Shown: positions 8,217 through 16,130 of the stretch, one piece after another
Numbering within the stretch: the first letter of the stretch is position 1
How the letters are laid out: every line of letters begins with the position of its first letter
DNA from: DATESG01 sp964480275
Lineage (GTDB): Bacteria > Bacillota_I > Bacilli_A > RFN20 > CAG-826
Length of the DNA stretch: 19,053 nucleotides
Assembly (NCBI GenBank): GCA_964480275.1
Contig: CAYZOC010000019.1
Location: 1-19,053 of the forward strand
Direction of reading: 5' to 3'
Made by a program: the position numbers and the translations under genes
The notes under the pieces: generated by a model
What the model was told of the DNA's origin: nothing
The model's input: the letters and a program-made list of their open reading frames with translations, nothing else
The model's database searches: none

Positions 8217-9992
8217 ATGGAAACTAATAGTTATCAAGAAAATGTAATTAGCTATGAGGCGTTCTCCCTTAAGCATCCAGGACTGATGGCCCGCTTTCTT
8301 TATCCTTTTATCATTTTCAAGAAACTTAAAAGTGTTGTTGATGAAAAGAATAAAAAAGCCTTAAATGCATCATTAATTTTACCTGGTTTAGGACGCAGTT
8401 TTTTCGGGTTATTTGAAGACTTAGTGCTTGGAATAATACTACTAGGTGCTTATTTAAGCTATTTCATCGCTAGTGGTTATAAGCATCTATTTGGGATTGA
8501 AACCCTAACGTTCTTTCCCCTTTGGGTTATTCCCGTCTTCTTATTTTTACTATACCTACTATTTCACTATCAAAGTTTTAAAAAGACAGTCTTTGATGTT
8601 TATGCACTAAATCGGGGCAAGAAGCTTGAACCTAGTCCTCTTGTTACGCGCTTTAAAAAAATTGAGCGCCAAGTCACGCACGCAAATAAGGTGATTGATT
8701 ATACATATCGAAGGGGAAATAGGAGCACACGCTTCAATCTAATTAGCGGTTATCTAGTTCCATTCCTTCCATTTTTATTAAGAAATCAACTGGTCAAGGG
8801 CTTTAGTATTCTTGTTAGTTTCGGCGCTTACTTTACTTATATGGGGATGCAAGGTTTTGCTAGTCTTGATCATATGATTAATCTAAGTACATATGTGGGT
8901 GATCGTCGTCAACCGCTTGTCTATGGCATTATTGCGATTATATTTACTCTTTATATCTTATTTGTCTATGTCACAAGTCAAGTCGCTAATGTTAATGCGG
9001 AAAATGCACTTTTAAATGGCCGTAAGATTGTCACAATCAAACAAGAAGTTGAAGATTTAAAAAATAAAACTGCATATAAAATAATGATATTCATACCAAT
9101 CATTGGTGCGGTTTTATTTACAGTGATTCCGCTTGCATTTATGATTAGTCTCGCCTTTACCAACTTTAATCTAGCAAGACAAGTGGGAATTAATCGCTTT
9201 ATTTGGACTAAACTAGATAGCTTCCGTAGTCTATTTGATGGTGGCACTAATTTTCAAGCCTTTGTCAATGTGTTCAACTGGACGATGGTCTGGTCATTTT
9301 TTGCAACCCTAACAACTTATTTTGGCGGATTTTTTCTCGCGCTTCTTATTGCTAAAAAAACTGTCAAATGGAAAAAACTTTATCGCTCACTTTTCGTGGT
9401 CGCGATGGCGGTTCCGCAGTTTGTGAGTCTTCGCGTTATGTATGCAATCTTCCATGACTTTGGCCCAATTAATACGTTGATTATGAATATGGGTGGCGAA
9501 GCAATTATGTTTTGGAGTGATGTTAACACCGCGAAAACGTTAATAATTTTAATTAATATGTGGGTAGGTATTCCTTACTTCATGCTACTTATTTCGGGCT
9601 TACTTTTAAATATTCCTAAAGATTATTATGAAGCCGCTGAAATTGATGGCGCAAGCAAGTGGCACATCTTTAAGAAAATCACATTCCCATACATTATTTT
9701 TGCAACCACCCCACTTTTGATTACAAAGTTTGTTGATAACATTAACAACTTTAATGTTATTTGGCTGTTGACGCGGGGCGGACCATTAGGACAAGGAACT
9801 GGTGGTGTAGCTGGTGGGACTGATATTTTCATTACGTGGTTATATAAATTAACAATGTATAACCTTAATGTTGCTGAATATGACATTGGTGCGGCAATTG
9901 GAATTATTATGTTCATTATTTCTAGCGTCTTATCTCTCTTGATTTTCCGCAAAACCGGCGCCTATAAAAAAGAAAGTGAGTTCCGTAAATGA
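8217..9992 (+). CDS. Sugar ABC transporter permease (MalF/GanP-like) with duplicated N-terminal membrane module
   Basis: A 591-aa inner-membrane permease. The C-terminal half (from about 288) is a standard MalF-type domain with several membrane helices and the ATPase-docking EAA loop EAAEIDGASKWHIFKKITFP (from residue 472). The N-terminal 285 residues are extra: two similar hydrophobic modules, about 50-135 and 174-270, the first starting ASLILPGLG and the two ending YALNRGKK and NALLNGRK. They are separated by a charged linker. Typical MalF/GanP proteins are about 290-510 aa, so this one is long. The gene begins three bases after the binding-protein stop, with no clear ribosome site before the ATG, suggesting coupled translation. 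It pairs with the next gene. No ATPase gene is present in the window, so a shared MsmX-type ATPase encoded elsewhere is expected. Confidence 0.9.
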   Translation: METNSYQENVISYEAFSLKHPGLMARFLYPFIIFKKLKSVVDEKNKKALNASLILPGLGRSFFGLFEDLVLGIILLGAYLSYFIASGYKHLFGIETLTFFPLWVIPVFLFLLYLLFHYQSFKKTVFDVYALNRGKKLEPSPLVTRFKKIERQVTHANKVIDYTYRRGNRSTRFNLISGYLVPFLPFLLRNQLVKGFSILVSFGAYFTYMGMQGFASLDHMINLSTYVGDRRQPLVYGIIAIIFTLYILFVYVTSQVANVNAENALLNGRKIVTIKQEVEDLKNKTAYKIMIFIPIIGAVLFTVIPLAFMISLAFTNFNLARQVGINRFIWTKLDSFRSLFDGGTNFQAFVNVFNWTMVWSFFATLTTYFGGFFLALLIAKKTVKWKKLYRSLFVVAMAVPQFVSLRVMYAIFHDFGPINTLIMNMGGEAIMFWSDVNTAKTLIILINMWVGIPYFMLLISGLLLNIPKDYYEAAEIDGASKWHIFKKITFPYIIFATTPLLITKFVDNINNFNVIWLLTRGGPLGQGTGGVAGGTDIFITWLYKLTMYNLNVAEYDIGAAIGIIMFIISSVLSLLIFRKTGAYKKESEFRK

Positions 9993-10861
9993 ACAATGAT
10001 TTAAGTAAAAAAATTAAACGGGCCCGCTTGGCTAAATTTTATTCTGGTATTTGGAGTAATGTTTTAATATTTGTCCTTGTTGTGATTTGGATGATTCCCA
10101 TCGTTTGGGTTGTCGCTAATAGTTTTAGAAGTCAACCAGGTTTATATTCTTCGACTTTCTTCCCAACTAGTTACACGCTTGATAATTTTATTACACTTTT
10201 CACATCAACTAGATATAGTTATCTAACCTGGGTGTGGAACACCATCCAAATAGCGGTTCTCAACACAGTTTTATCGACGTTTTTCACACTAATTACCGCT
10301 TATTCGCTTTCAAGATTCCGTTTCAAAGCACGGAAGCCATTGATGAATATCTCTCTTGTTCTTGGGATGTTCCCTGGCTTTATGGCGATGGTGGCAATCT
10401 ACCTTATTCTTAATCTACTAGGGTTAGTTGGTAATAAATGGGCACTGTTACTTGTCTATGTTGCCGGTAGTGGCCTCGGCTTCTTTATTTCAAAAGGTTA
10501 CTTTGATACGATTCCTAGTGATTTAGATGAAGCAGCGATGCTTGATGGGGCAAATCAATTCCAAGTATTCTTTAAAATATTTCTACCGATGGCCAAACCC
10601 ATCATAATTTATACAGCATTAATGGCCTTTATGGCACCGTGGAGTGATTACATCCTCGCGGGTCTCATCCTTCGCGAACGAAGTGAACAGACGGTAGCTG
10701 TTGGTCTATACAATATGACGATTGAAGCAAGTGACATGGCGCAAAACTTTACAATATTTGCCGCTGGATCAATATTTATTGCCATCCCAATTGTCATACT
10801 CTACATTGCACTACAACGCTTTATGGTCGAAGGTATTTCGACTGGAGCGGTTAAAGGATAA
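9989..10861 (+). CDS. Sugar ABC transporter permease (MalG/GanQ-like)
   Basis: A 290-aa inner-membrane permease of normal MalG length with about six membrane helices. The first helix begins near residue 24. The EAA loop DEAAMLDGANQFQVFFKIFL starts at 180 (EAA at 181-183), the site that contacts the transporter ATPase. The end GISTGAVKG matches the conserved MalG tail type. It overlaps the previous gene by four bases (ATGA) and forms the heterodimeric channel with it. It is followed within 14 bases by the lipoprotein gene. Substrate is inferred from the operon as galacto-oligosaccharide. Confidence 0.93.
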   Translation: MNNDLSKKIKRARLAKFYSGIWSNVLIFVLVVIWMIPIVWVVANSFRSQPGLYSSTFFPTSYTLDNFITLFTSTRYSYLTWVWNTIQIAVLNTVLSTFFTLITAYSLSRFRFKARKPLMNISLVLGMFPGFMAMVAIYLILNLLGLVGNKWALLLVYVAGSGLGFFISKGYFDTIPSDLDEAAMLDGANQFQVFFKIFLPMAKPIIIYTALMAFMAPWSDYILAGLILRERSEQTVAVGLYNMTIEASDMAQNFTIFAAGSIFIAIPIVILYIALQRFMVEGISTGAVKG

Positions 10862-10874
10862 AGGAGGTAATATA

Positions 10875-12404
10875 ATGATTTTATCCAATAAAAAAGCACA
10901 TTTTTTTCATCCCAATTCTATTAGCGACACTAGCCTTAACAGCTTGTGGGACTAGCTCAAGTAGCGTAAGTGAGGATTTGAGTGAAACACCAAGCACAAG
11001 TGAGGTTAGCGCAACACTAACCNNNNNNNNNNNNNNNNNNNNNNNNNNNNNNNNNNNNNNNNNNNNNNNNNNNNNNNNNNNNNNNNNNNNNNNNNNNNNN
11101 NNNNNNNNNNNNNNNNNNNNNNAAGTGAGGATTTGAGTGAAACACCAAGCACAAGTGAGGTTAGCGCAACACTAACCTTTGAAGATTTAGTAATCAAGGT
11201 TGATGATGCAGTTCCGCTTAATCCAGTTTTCAATCCGACATCCGCGGCAAGTGCGATCACTTATGAAATTGAAGATCCAACAATTGTGTCAATTTCTCGT
11301 AGTGGCATTCTTTTAGGCCTTGTCCCAGGGGTGACGAATGTGACAGCGACTAGTGAAACGGAACTTACTGATACCTTCCAAGTAACAGTCGAAGAAAATG
11401 ATAGACCAGAAGTCACAGCGCTTGAAGAATTTGCCATCATCGGTCAATTTGAAGAAGCAAATCTTCCTGGTTGGCAACTTAGTGGTCCTAGTGCGGAAAA
11501 GCATGCGATTGATATTGATGCTGATCGTGAACAAGATGATAGCCAATTAAAACTATGGCCGGGTGATTTTGATGAAGAAGACGAAACAGCTAGCCTTGTC
11601 GACTTTACACTTACACTAGTTTATGATGGCGAATTTGAAGCAAGCGACTATACATTAGTATTTGATCTTGTTGGTAATATTGATGTAATTGAAGTTGAAC
11701 TAGAAGGTACAAGCTATACAAAAGCACTTAAACAAGTAAATATAGGTGGCGCGGCTTATCGGACAACTTATATTGAATTTAGTCTTAATGAAGCCCAAAC
11801 TCTTGATTTAAGTTTCATGTTCCAAAGTCCAGGAACACAGGCAAACTGGGGATTTCTTGATGATGTCAACCTAGAAGAAGGACACACCAAACCAGAACTT
11901 CCAGTTGATCCAGATGATGGCAACCTCTTAAATGATGGTAGTTTTGAAATAGCTAGCGCTCAAGTAGGTTTTCTTGATGAAAATAGTAATGAATTCCTTG
12001 ACTGGCAAATTGAAGGAACACTTAGAACAATGGAATCAATCAGCTTTGATGAATGGACAACACAAGGAGATTTTTCCTTAAAATATAATTATTATCCAAA
12101 TAGTGTTGATTCTGAAAGACCAGTTGGTGACATGAAAGTCTACCAATATTTCACAATTGAAGAAGCAGGAATGTTTGATTTATCTTACTATGTTGCAGCC
12201 GGTGGTATTATTAATACCAAACTAATCATCATTGTTGATGATATCGAAGTATATGCTCATGACGTTCCTAATTCTAGTACTTATTCTAAGCAAACACTAA
12301 ACGATATTGAACTACCAGCAGGTGAGGCCGAGTTTAGAATTCATTTCCAAGAAGATAAAGATACGTGGATTCATCTAGACTATATTTTATTAACGGCCCA
12401 ATAG
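10875..12404 (+). CDS. Surface lipoprotein with Ig-like and two jelly-roll modules (frameshifted and gapped in the assembly)
   Basis: A strong AAGGAGG (10861-10867) precedes ATG 10875, but that frame stops at TAG 10953. One frame over, a perfect signal peptide reads through to IPILLATLALTAC at 10909-10947. Removing one base from the A6 run (10890-10895) or the T7 run (10901-10907) joins the two. The N gap then follows. Collapsing the 55-base overlap keeps the frame and gives a 457-aa protein. After the lipid Cys there is a Ser/Thr/Glu linker, a Big_2-type Ig domain (about 11178-11400, with VSISRSGILLGLVPG), and two carbohydrate-binding-like sandwiches: GQFEEANLPGW to FLDDVNL (about 11440-11870) and NDGSFEIASA to HLDYILL (about 11930-12400). 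No catalytic motif is seen. The likely role is holding galactan at the surface. Whether the frameshift is a sequencing error, a dead gene or an on/off switch is open. Confidence 0.75.
10968..11022 (+). repeat. 55-base direct repeat, copy left of the gap
   Basis: This segment is identical over all 55 bases to 11123-11177, directly on the other side of the 100 N. It encodes the Ser/Glu/Thr-rich linker after the lipobox (SEDLSETPSTSEVSATLT). It most likely represents the same DNA counted twice at two contig ends. A short motif, AAGTGAGG, also occurs twice inside it. Confidence 0.9.
11023..11122. other. Assembly gap of exactly 100 N
   Basis: One hundred unknown bases, the conventional placeholder for a gap of unknown size. 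The flanks end and begin with the same 55-base string, as expected when two contigs from a de Bruijn graph overlap by one k-mer. The true gap length may therefore be zero or negative, or the region may hold a longer tandem repeat. Confidence 0.97.
11123..11177 (+). repeat. 55-base direct repeat, copy right of the gap
   Basis: Identical to 10968-11022. It is in the same reading frame relative to the lipoprotein body (TTG at 11133 matches TTG at 10978). The offset between copies is 155 bases, which is not a multiple of three, so the literal assembly would break the gene while collapsing the copies would not. Confidence 0.9.
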
Positions 12405-12417
12405 AATAATCGTAAAT

Positions 12418-12452
12418 AAATGCCGCTTACAATTTTGTAGGGGGCATTTTTT
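12418..12452 (+). terminator. Rho-independent terminator of the galactan operon
   Basis: AAATGCC (12418-12424) pairs with GGCATTT (12443-12449). After a G/G mismatch the stem continues CTTAC with GTAGG (one wobble), closing on an AATTTT loop, and is followed by a T-run. It lies 14 bases after the lipoprotein stop and separates the galactan operon from the uppP cluster. Confidence 0.85.
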
Positions 12453-12483
12453 AATTGGGTGTAAGACTTAGATAAGTTTCCTC

Positions 12484-12517
12484 TTTTACTATTTTTATAG
12501 TAAAATCATCTTATACT
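12484..12517 (+). promoter_or_regulatory. Candidate promoter/operator region of the envelope cluster
   Basis: TTTTACTA (12484-12491) and TAGTAAAA (12498-12505) form a perfect 8-bp inverted repeat with a 6-base spacer. Two -10-like boxes occur: TAAAAT (12501-12506) and TATACT (12512-12517). The first leaves the GAGGAG site (12521-12526) inside the message and is preferred; no good -35 is seen for either. The repeat could be an operator overlapping the promoter. Confidence 0.35.
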
Positions 12518-12532
12518 CTTGAGGAGATTATT

Positions 12533-13483
12533 ATGGACTTATTTATTAATACGTTGAAGGCGATTGTCTTTGGCATTATTGAAGGAATTACAGAGTGGTT
12601 ACCGATATCATCAACTGGTCACCTCTTAATTGCCGAACAATGGTTGGGTTTTGGTGCTAGGTATGGTAGTGAATTTAGTAATCTTTTTATCGTTGTAATA
12701 CAATTTGGCGCTATTTTAGCAGTAATAATCGCCTTTTTTAAGAAAATATGGCCATTTGGTAAAAATAAGACACGGGAAGAAAAAGTCAAAGTTTGGATGT
12801 TAATCCTCAACGTTGTGATTGCCTGTATCCCCGCTGTTGTTGCGGGCTTATTCCTTGATGACATTATGGATCAATACTTATTTGGTTCGCTTGTGATTGC
12901 AATCACATTAATTGTCTATGGAATCATTTTTATTGTTGCCGAAGCGTGGCGTAAGAAAAATCATAATGAGGAAAAAGTATATTTAGAACTAGTGGATATC
13001 ACTTGGAAGAGTGCTTTAATTATTGGCTTTGCTCAAGTACTCGCTCTTGTGCCTGGTACTTCAAGAAGTGGCGTAACAATTATTGCTGCCTTATTAATCG
13101 GATTCTCGCGCCCAAGTGCGGCGGAGTTTTCTTTTATTCTTTCAATTCCAATGATCATCGGCGCTAGTGGACTCAAACTTGTAAAATTTGTCCTTGATGA
13201 TGCCGCTATTAATTCGATTTCATCAGAGTTACGTATTGAGGCGCTAGTTGTCTTATTGGTGGGAATCCTTGTTTCCTTTATTGTTTCCGTCTTTACAATT
13301 AAATACTTCATGAAATTTATTAAGTCAAAAACGTTTATTGGCTTTGGTTACTATCGCATTGCATTAGGAATAATTATATTGATTTTAGGTCTTAGTAAGG
13401 TGATACCGCTTTTTACCCCAGATGTAAATTTAAGTTTATTCGATAGTGCGACAAATTTATTAAGGATCCATATAGCAAGATAA
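12533..13483 (+). CDS. uppP: Undecaprenyl-diphosphatase UppP (BacA family)
   Basis: An integral membrane enzyme that removes one phosphate from undecaprenyl diphosphate, recycling the lipid carrier for peptidoglycan and other surface glycans; loss or excess alters bacitracin response in known members. Both signature segments are present: EGITEWLPISSTGHL from Glu17 (Glu17, Glu21, Ser26-Ser27, His30) and PGTSRSG (174-180) with the catalytic Arg. At 316 aa it is somewhat longer than the usual 265-290, due to a charged cytosolic loop after the second helix and a C-terminal extension. GAGGAG lies six bases before the ATG. It heads the envelope cluster and is one base from the next gene. It implies that this organism uses a polyprenyl carrier. 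Confidence 0.96.
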   Translation: MDLFINTLKAIVFGIIEGITEWLPISSTGHLLIAEQWLGFGARYGSEFSNLFIVVIQFGAILAVIIAFFKKIWPFGKNKTREEKVKVWMLILNVVIACIPAVVAGLFLDDIMDQYLFGSLVIAITLIVYGIIFIVAEAWRKKNHNEEKVYLELVDITWKSALIIGFAQVLALVPGTSRSGVTIIAALLIGFSRPSAAEFSFILSIPMIIGASGLKLVKFVLDDAAINSISSELRIEALVVLLVGILVSFIVSVFTIKYFMKFIKSKTFIGFGYYRIALGIIILILGLSKVIPLFTPDVNLSLFDSATNLLRIHIAR

Positions 13484-13484
13484 A

Positions 13485-14261
13485 ATGAGCACGAACAAGA
13501 TTCCTAAAATTATTCATTACATCTGGCTTGGAGGCAAGGAAAAACCTGCAAGTGTTTTAAAGTGTCTTGAGTCATGGAAAAAATATTGTCCTGATTTTCA
13601 ATTTATTGAGTGGAATGAAAAGCGTTTTGAACGTGGGCGAAGTAAAATTGTTGATTACGCTCTAGAAGAAAAAAACTGGGCCTATGCTGCTGATGTTATT
13701 CGTGTTGTCGCCCTAGAAGAATATGGTGGTGTCTATTTTGATACTGATCTCGAACTAGTTGCACCAATTGATGACCTTTTAGTTTATGATGCCTTTTTAG
13801 GATATGAAAGTAAGTACTGGGTGGGATCAGCGGCCTTAGGAAGTATTCCTCATCACCCGCTTTATCAAAAACTTGTGAAACGTTATTTCTTTGAAGAAAA
13901 TATTCAGTTTTTAAGTAATCCGCTTTCAGTCCATGCTTTTTCTGCTGTATTAAGAAAAGATTATAAAGTTAAGTTACGCGGACAGTTTCAAAATATTGAT
14001 AATATTGCTATCCTGCCTGAACCATATTTTTATCCAATTAATTATATGTCACTAAAAGAAAAGCGTGATCAAAATACGAGAGGCATTCATTATTATGCAA
14101 GTTCTTGGCATAACAAGAATCAGCAAAGGGGTGCAAGAGTGGCTTATGTGGCGCGTAAACTATTAGGTCGCCACATCTATGGCTTTTTTGAAAAAATTGT
14201 TGCCAACAACTTTTATCGGCGCTTAAAAAAACAATTGGTGAGGATGGAAAAAGATGAGTAA
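13485..14261 (+). CDS. DXD-type glycosyltransferase (GT32-like)
   Basis: A 258-aa glycosyltransferase with sugar-binding DXD region, of the kind seen in capsule and mannosyl/galactosyl transferases. It begins IPKIIHYIWLGG (6-17), the typical start of this family, followed by WAYAADVIRVVALEEYGG (65-82) and the metal- and nucleotide-binding FDTDLEL with Asp86 and Asp88. There is no clear membrane helix, so it acts at the cytosolic face. The start is one base after the uppP stop with only a weak ribosome site (AAGGAT, far upstream), suggesting coupling. It overlaps the ABC ATPase gene by eight bases. Donor and acceptor sugars cannot be read from the sequence. Confidence 0.85.
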   Translation: MSTNKIPKIIHYIWLGGKEKPASVLKCLESWKKYCPDFQFIEWNEKRFERGRSKIVDYALEEKNWAYAADVIRVVALEEYGGVYFDTDLELVAPIDDLLVYDAFLGYESKYWVGSAALGSIPHHPLYQKLVKRYFFEENIQFLSNPLSVHAFSAVLRKDYKVKLRGQFQNIDNIAILPEPYFYPINYMSLKEKRDQNTRGIHYYASSWHNKNQQRGARVAYVARKLLGRHIYGFFEKIVANNFYRRLKKQLVRMEKDE

Positions 14262-15183
14262 CATTATCGAAGTAAAAAATCTCACTAAAAGTTTTAAGGA
14301 TGTTCACGCGGTAAGAGGCATTAGCTTCCATGTCAAAAAAGGTGAATTTTTTGCCTTTTTAGGGCAAAATGGTGCGGGTAAATCAACAACAATTAATATT
14401 TTGTGTTCGATTATTAATAAAGATGCAGGTGAAATATTAATTGATGGACTAAGTGTTGATAAAGATAGTGAAAAAATTAAGGGAAAGATTGGGATTGTCT
14501 TCCAAAAAAGTGTCCTTGATAATGAACTAACAGTTGCCCAAAACTTATATTCTCGCGCTAGTCTTTATCCAATGAGTAAGGTGATGGCAAGAGATAAAAT
14601 CCACCAATTAACGGATATATTAGGGCTAGAATCAATTCTTAAACGACCCTATGGTAAACTATCTGGTGGCCAAAAGCGTAAAGTTGATATTGCGCGGGCA
14701 TTACTTCATAATCCACAAATTTTATTTTTAGATGAGCCAACAACGGGACTAGACCCATCCACTCGTCAAACTGTGTGGGAGACGCTTAATGATTTAATGG
14801 CCAAAACAGACCTAACAATCTTTTTGACTACCCATTATATGGAAGAAGTTGCTAAGGCAGATTACGTTGTTATTCTTGATGAAGGAAAGATTAGCGCTAG
14901 TGGAAGTCCCGATCAACTTAAGAGTAAATATACTAGCGATATCCTCCGCATTATTAGTAGCGAAAATCAAGAAATTGAAAGCTTACTCAACGAGGGTGAA
15001 TTTAAATATATCTACCGTAGTGGAGCTTATGAAGTTGAAATTGCTAGTTCGCTAGCTGGTGCGCGTTTAGTGGAAAAGCATCTTGATCTGATGAGGGAAT
15101 TTGAAATATTAAAAGGCAACATGGATCATGTGTTTTTGAATGTAACAGGAAAGAAAATAGAAGATAGTGATGGAAAAGAGTAA
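14254..15183 (+). CDS. ABC-2 type exporter ATPase subunit
   Basis: A 309-aa ABC ATPase with all motifs: Walker A GQNGAGKST (37-45), Q-loop VFQKS (82-86), signature LSGGQ (136-140), Walker B ILFLDEP (156-162) and switch His194 in TTHYMEE. The layout with an extra C-terminal regulatory domain (about 215-309) matches the DrrA/CcmA-like group that pairs with ABC-2 permeases. It overlaps both neighbours: eight bases with the glycosyltransferase and 14-17 with the permease. Exported cargo could be a glycan, glycolipid or drug. Placement between glycosyltransferases favours an envelope product, which is inference. Confidence 0.94.
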   Translation: MSNIIEVKNLTKSFKDVHAVRGISFHVKKGEFFAFLGQNGAGKSTTINILCSIINKDAGEILIDGLSVDKDSEKIKGKIGIVFQKSVLDNELTVAQNLYSRASLYPMSKVMARDKIHQLTDILGLESILKRPYGKLSGGQKRKVDIARALLHNPQILFLDEPTTGLDPSTRQTVWETLNDLMAKTDLTIFLTTHYMEEVAKADYVVILDEGKISASGSPDQLKSKYTSDILRIISSENQEIESLLNEGEFKYIYRSGAYEVEIASSLAGARLVEKHLDLMREFEILKGNMDHVFLNVTGKKIEDSDGKE

Positions 15184-16111
15184 TTACGGAAACCATGTAA
15201 ATAATTATTTATATAACATTTGGCATTTGACCAAACGCAATATTTTAATTTTTTTCCAAAATAAAACGACACTAATATTTTCCCTAATGGCGCCAATATT
15301 AATTCTTGTCATATATATATTGTTTATGGGTGAATTTCAAATCGACACAATTAGAGCAATGCTACCTAGTGACACAAGTGTTAGTGATAAAGAAATAGCA
15401 ATGGTCGCTAATGCCTGGATGATTGCTGGCATTCTAGGTATATCTAGTTTAACAATCTCACTTAATAGTATGTTCGTTGCAATTAGTGACCGTGAGCGAG
15501 GGATTGTTGATGATTTTACGGCCTCGCCAGTGCGTTTAGTTAACCTTACACTTAGCTATTTTATTAGTGCTTTTATTATCACTTTCTTCCTTAGTTTAGT
15601 GTTTTTAATTGTCGCTATTTTATATTTATTTATCGCTAGTAGTGTGACCTTTACTTTTGCAAATATTATGGAATTGCTAGGGATATTATTATTATCATCG
15701 CTGTCTGCTGTTATATTTGTCATGTGTTTAACTGCATTTTTTAAACACACATCAACAGCCGCTTCGTTTACCGGCGTCTTTAGTGCGCTGATTGGCTTTT
15801 TGATTGGAGCTTATCTACCAAGTAGTATTCTTCCACTAGGAATCCAAAATTTTGCTAACCTCCTTCCGGGCTCACACGCCACAGGTTTATTTAGAACTGT
15901 TTTGATGAATCCTATTTTTGAAAGACTAGCGCCGTCACTACCAAGTGATGTACTTTTAGACATTAAAACTAGTTATGGATTTAATCTAAATCTTTTTGGT
16001 GGCCAGTTAGAGAGAACAATGATGTATACATATCTAGGTGTTTCAATTATTGTTTTATTCATTGTTTATCAAGTGATTGGTCTTATCAAAAGACGATTAA
16101 AAAAAGATTAG
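15167..16111 (+). CDS. ABC-2 type exporter permease subunit
   Basis: A 314-aa membrane protein of the ABC-2 permease family. One hydrophobic helix near residue 35 is followed by an outside loop containing the DTSVSDKEI segment, then five further helices. SDRERGIVDDFTASP (about 106-120) is the conserved cytosolic coupling region of this family, and LPGSHATGLFRTVL lies before the last helices. The ORF opens at GTG 15167, but the adjacent ATG at 15170 is the more likely start. It overlaps the ATPase gene and forms the exporter with it. It ends 19 bases before the GT2 gene. Confidence 0.92.
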   Translation: MMEKSNYGNHVNNYLYNIWHLTKRNILIFFQNKTTLIFSLMAPILILVIYILFMGEFQIDTIRAMLPSDTSVSDKEIAMVANAWMIAGILGISSLTISLNSMFVAISDRERGIVDDFTASPVRLVNLTLSYFISAFIITFFLSLVFLIVAILYLFIASSVTFTFANIMELLGILLLSSLSAVIFVMCLTAFFKHTSTAASFTGVFSALIGFLIGAYLPSSILPLGIQNFANLLPGSHATGLFRTVLMNPIFERLAPSLPSDVLLDIKTSYGFNLNLFGGQLERTMMYTYLGVSIIVLFIVYQVIGLIKRRLKKD

Positions 16112-16130
16112 ATAGGGTATACTAAAAACT

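Noticed and set aside
9626..9952. 108-codon minus-strand open frame inside the MalF-type permease
   Set aside because: It lies wholly within a well-supported gene, and the residues show only the reverse of membrane-protein coding; no ribosome site or motif.
10722..10955. Plus-strand frame running from MalG into the false lipoprotein start
   Set aside because: It is out of frame with MalG and ends at the stop created by the frameshift; only its last part, from ATG 10875, is a real start region.
10968..11177. A true tandem repeat, mobile element end or CRISPR-like repeat
   Set aside because: Only two copies exist, exactly at the two sides of a 100-N placeholder; an assembly overlap explains it better. 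No spacer-repeat pattern or transposase is seen anywhere in the window.
11006..11260. Minus-strand open frame across the gap
   Set aside because: Its length depends on the 100 N being read as open codons; it is a shadow of the lipoprotein gene.
14038..14331. 97-codon minus-strand open frame over the glycosyltransferase/ABC junction
   Set aside because: Both plus-strand genes there have clear family motifs; the reverse frame has none.
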